Origin: Anaerobacillus sp. | GTDB taxonomy: Bacteria; Bacillota; Bacilli; Bacillales; Anaerobacillaceae | Direction: 5' to 3' | Assembly: GCA_007118195.1 (NCBI GenBank) | Contig: SKSA01000356.1 | Span: forward strand, 1-12,466 | DNA length: 12,466 nt | In this document: one piece after another, positions 12,301 through 12,466 of the stretch | Layout: the number at the start of each line of letters is the position of its first letter | Numbering within the stretch: position 1 is the stretch's first letter | Notes under the pieces: model-generated | The model's input: only the letters and a program-made list of their open reading frames with translations | Told to the model about the DNA's origin: nothing | Databases searched by the model: none | Program-made: the position numbers and the translations under genes

Positions 12301-12466
12301 GTCAAACAACGGAAAAAAGACAACAAGAATTAGCCATCGATATGAAAAAAGGAATGGATTATGATGAGCTAGTTAACTGCATGAGATGTGGCTTCTGTTT
12401 ACCAGCGTGCCCTACTTATAGAGAAACTGGTGGGAATGAAGCGGCTTCTCCTCGTGGAAGAATTGC
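12297..12466 (+). CDS. glcF: Glycolate oxidase iron-sulfur subunit, N-terminal part
   Basis: Only the first 56 codons are in the window. A 4Fe-4S motif CxxCxxCxxxCP is complete: C28, C31, C34 and C38-P39, followed by TYRETG and SPRGR, typical of GlcF/LutA-type ferredoxin subunits. The ATG overlaps the glcD stop by four bases, and the GGTGG inside the end of glcD can act as ribosome binding site, so the two are translationally coupled. Confidence 0.93.
   Translation, partial: MSQTTEKRQQELAIDMKKGMDYDELVNCMRCGFCLPACPTYRETGGNEAASPRGRI

Overview
The window looks like chromosomal DNA from a low-GC, spore-forming member of the Bacillaceae. The evidence is AT-rich sequence, strong AGGAGG-type ribosome binding sites, GTG/TTG starts, a DUF1540 protein, a CdaR-type regulator next to glcD-glcF (the order of Bacillus subtilis ysfB-ysfC-ysfD), and pssA and psd. 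The exported lipoprotein is very acidic and the tRNA nucleotidyltransferase is fused to DHH and CBS domains. Both would suit an alkaliphilic or anaerobic Bacillus relative such as Anaerobacillus, but that is inference, not something the sequence proves.

Left part (1-2345): a metal-themed region. A His/Cys-rich protein with a duplicated motif is divergent from a DUF1540 protein. After a terminator come about 330 bp of AT-rich DNA with Fur-, PerR- and MntR-like palindromes. Then come a 29-residue single-membrane-segment ORF with an excellent ribosome binding site and a lipoprotein with the His-His-Glu-Asp ligand set of manganese-binding ABC substrate-binding proteins. No permease or ATPase gene is adjacent.

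Middle left (2346-4116): a MarR-family regulator that looks like MhqR. It has a consensus sigma-A promoter and an MhqR-box-like operator over its start site. It is flanked on both sides by copies of a palindromic, MITE-like repeat whose stems show compensatory changes. A tautomerase-superfamily protein without the usual Pro-1 follows and meets the next gene at a shared bidirectional terminator.

Middle (4115-7287, minus strand): a short protein of unknown function whose leader contains a clear GEMM-type cyclic-di-GMP-I riboswitch, then an 860-residue DHH-CBS-CBS-tRNA nucleotidyltransferase. The riboswitch with its uncharacterised target is the strongest lead in the window.

Right part (7288-12466): a small cupin with an FNR-type box at about -42, then pssA and psd transcribed divergently for phosphatidylethanolamine synthesis, then a sugar-diacid/CdaR-type activator followed by glcD and the start of glcF (ATGA overlap). 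The last three form a regulated glycolate oxidase locus that runs off the right edge. No tRNA, rRNA, CRISPR array, transposase or prophage gene is visible.
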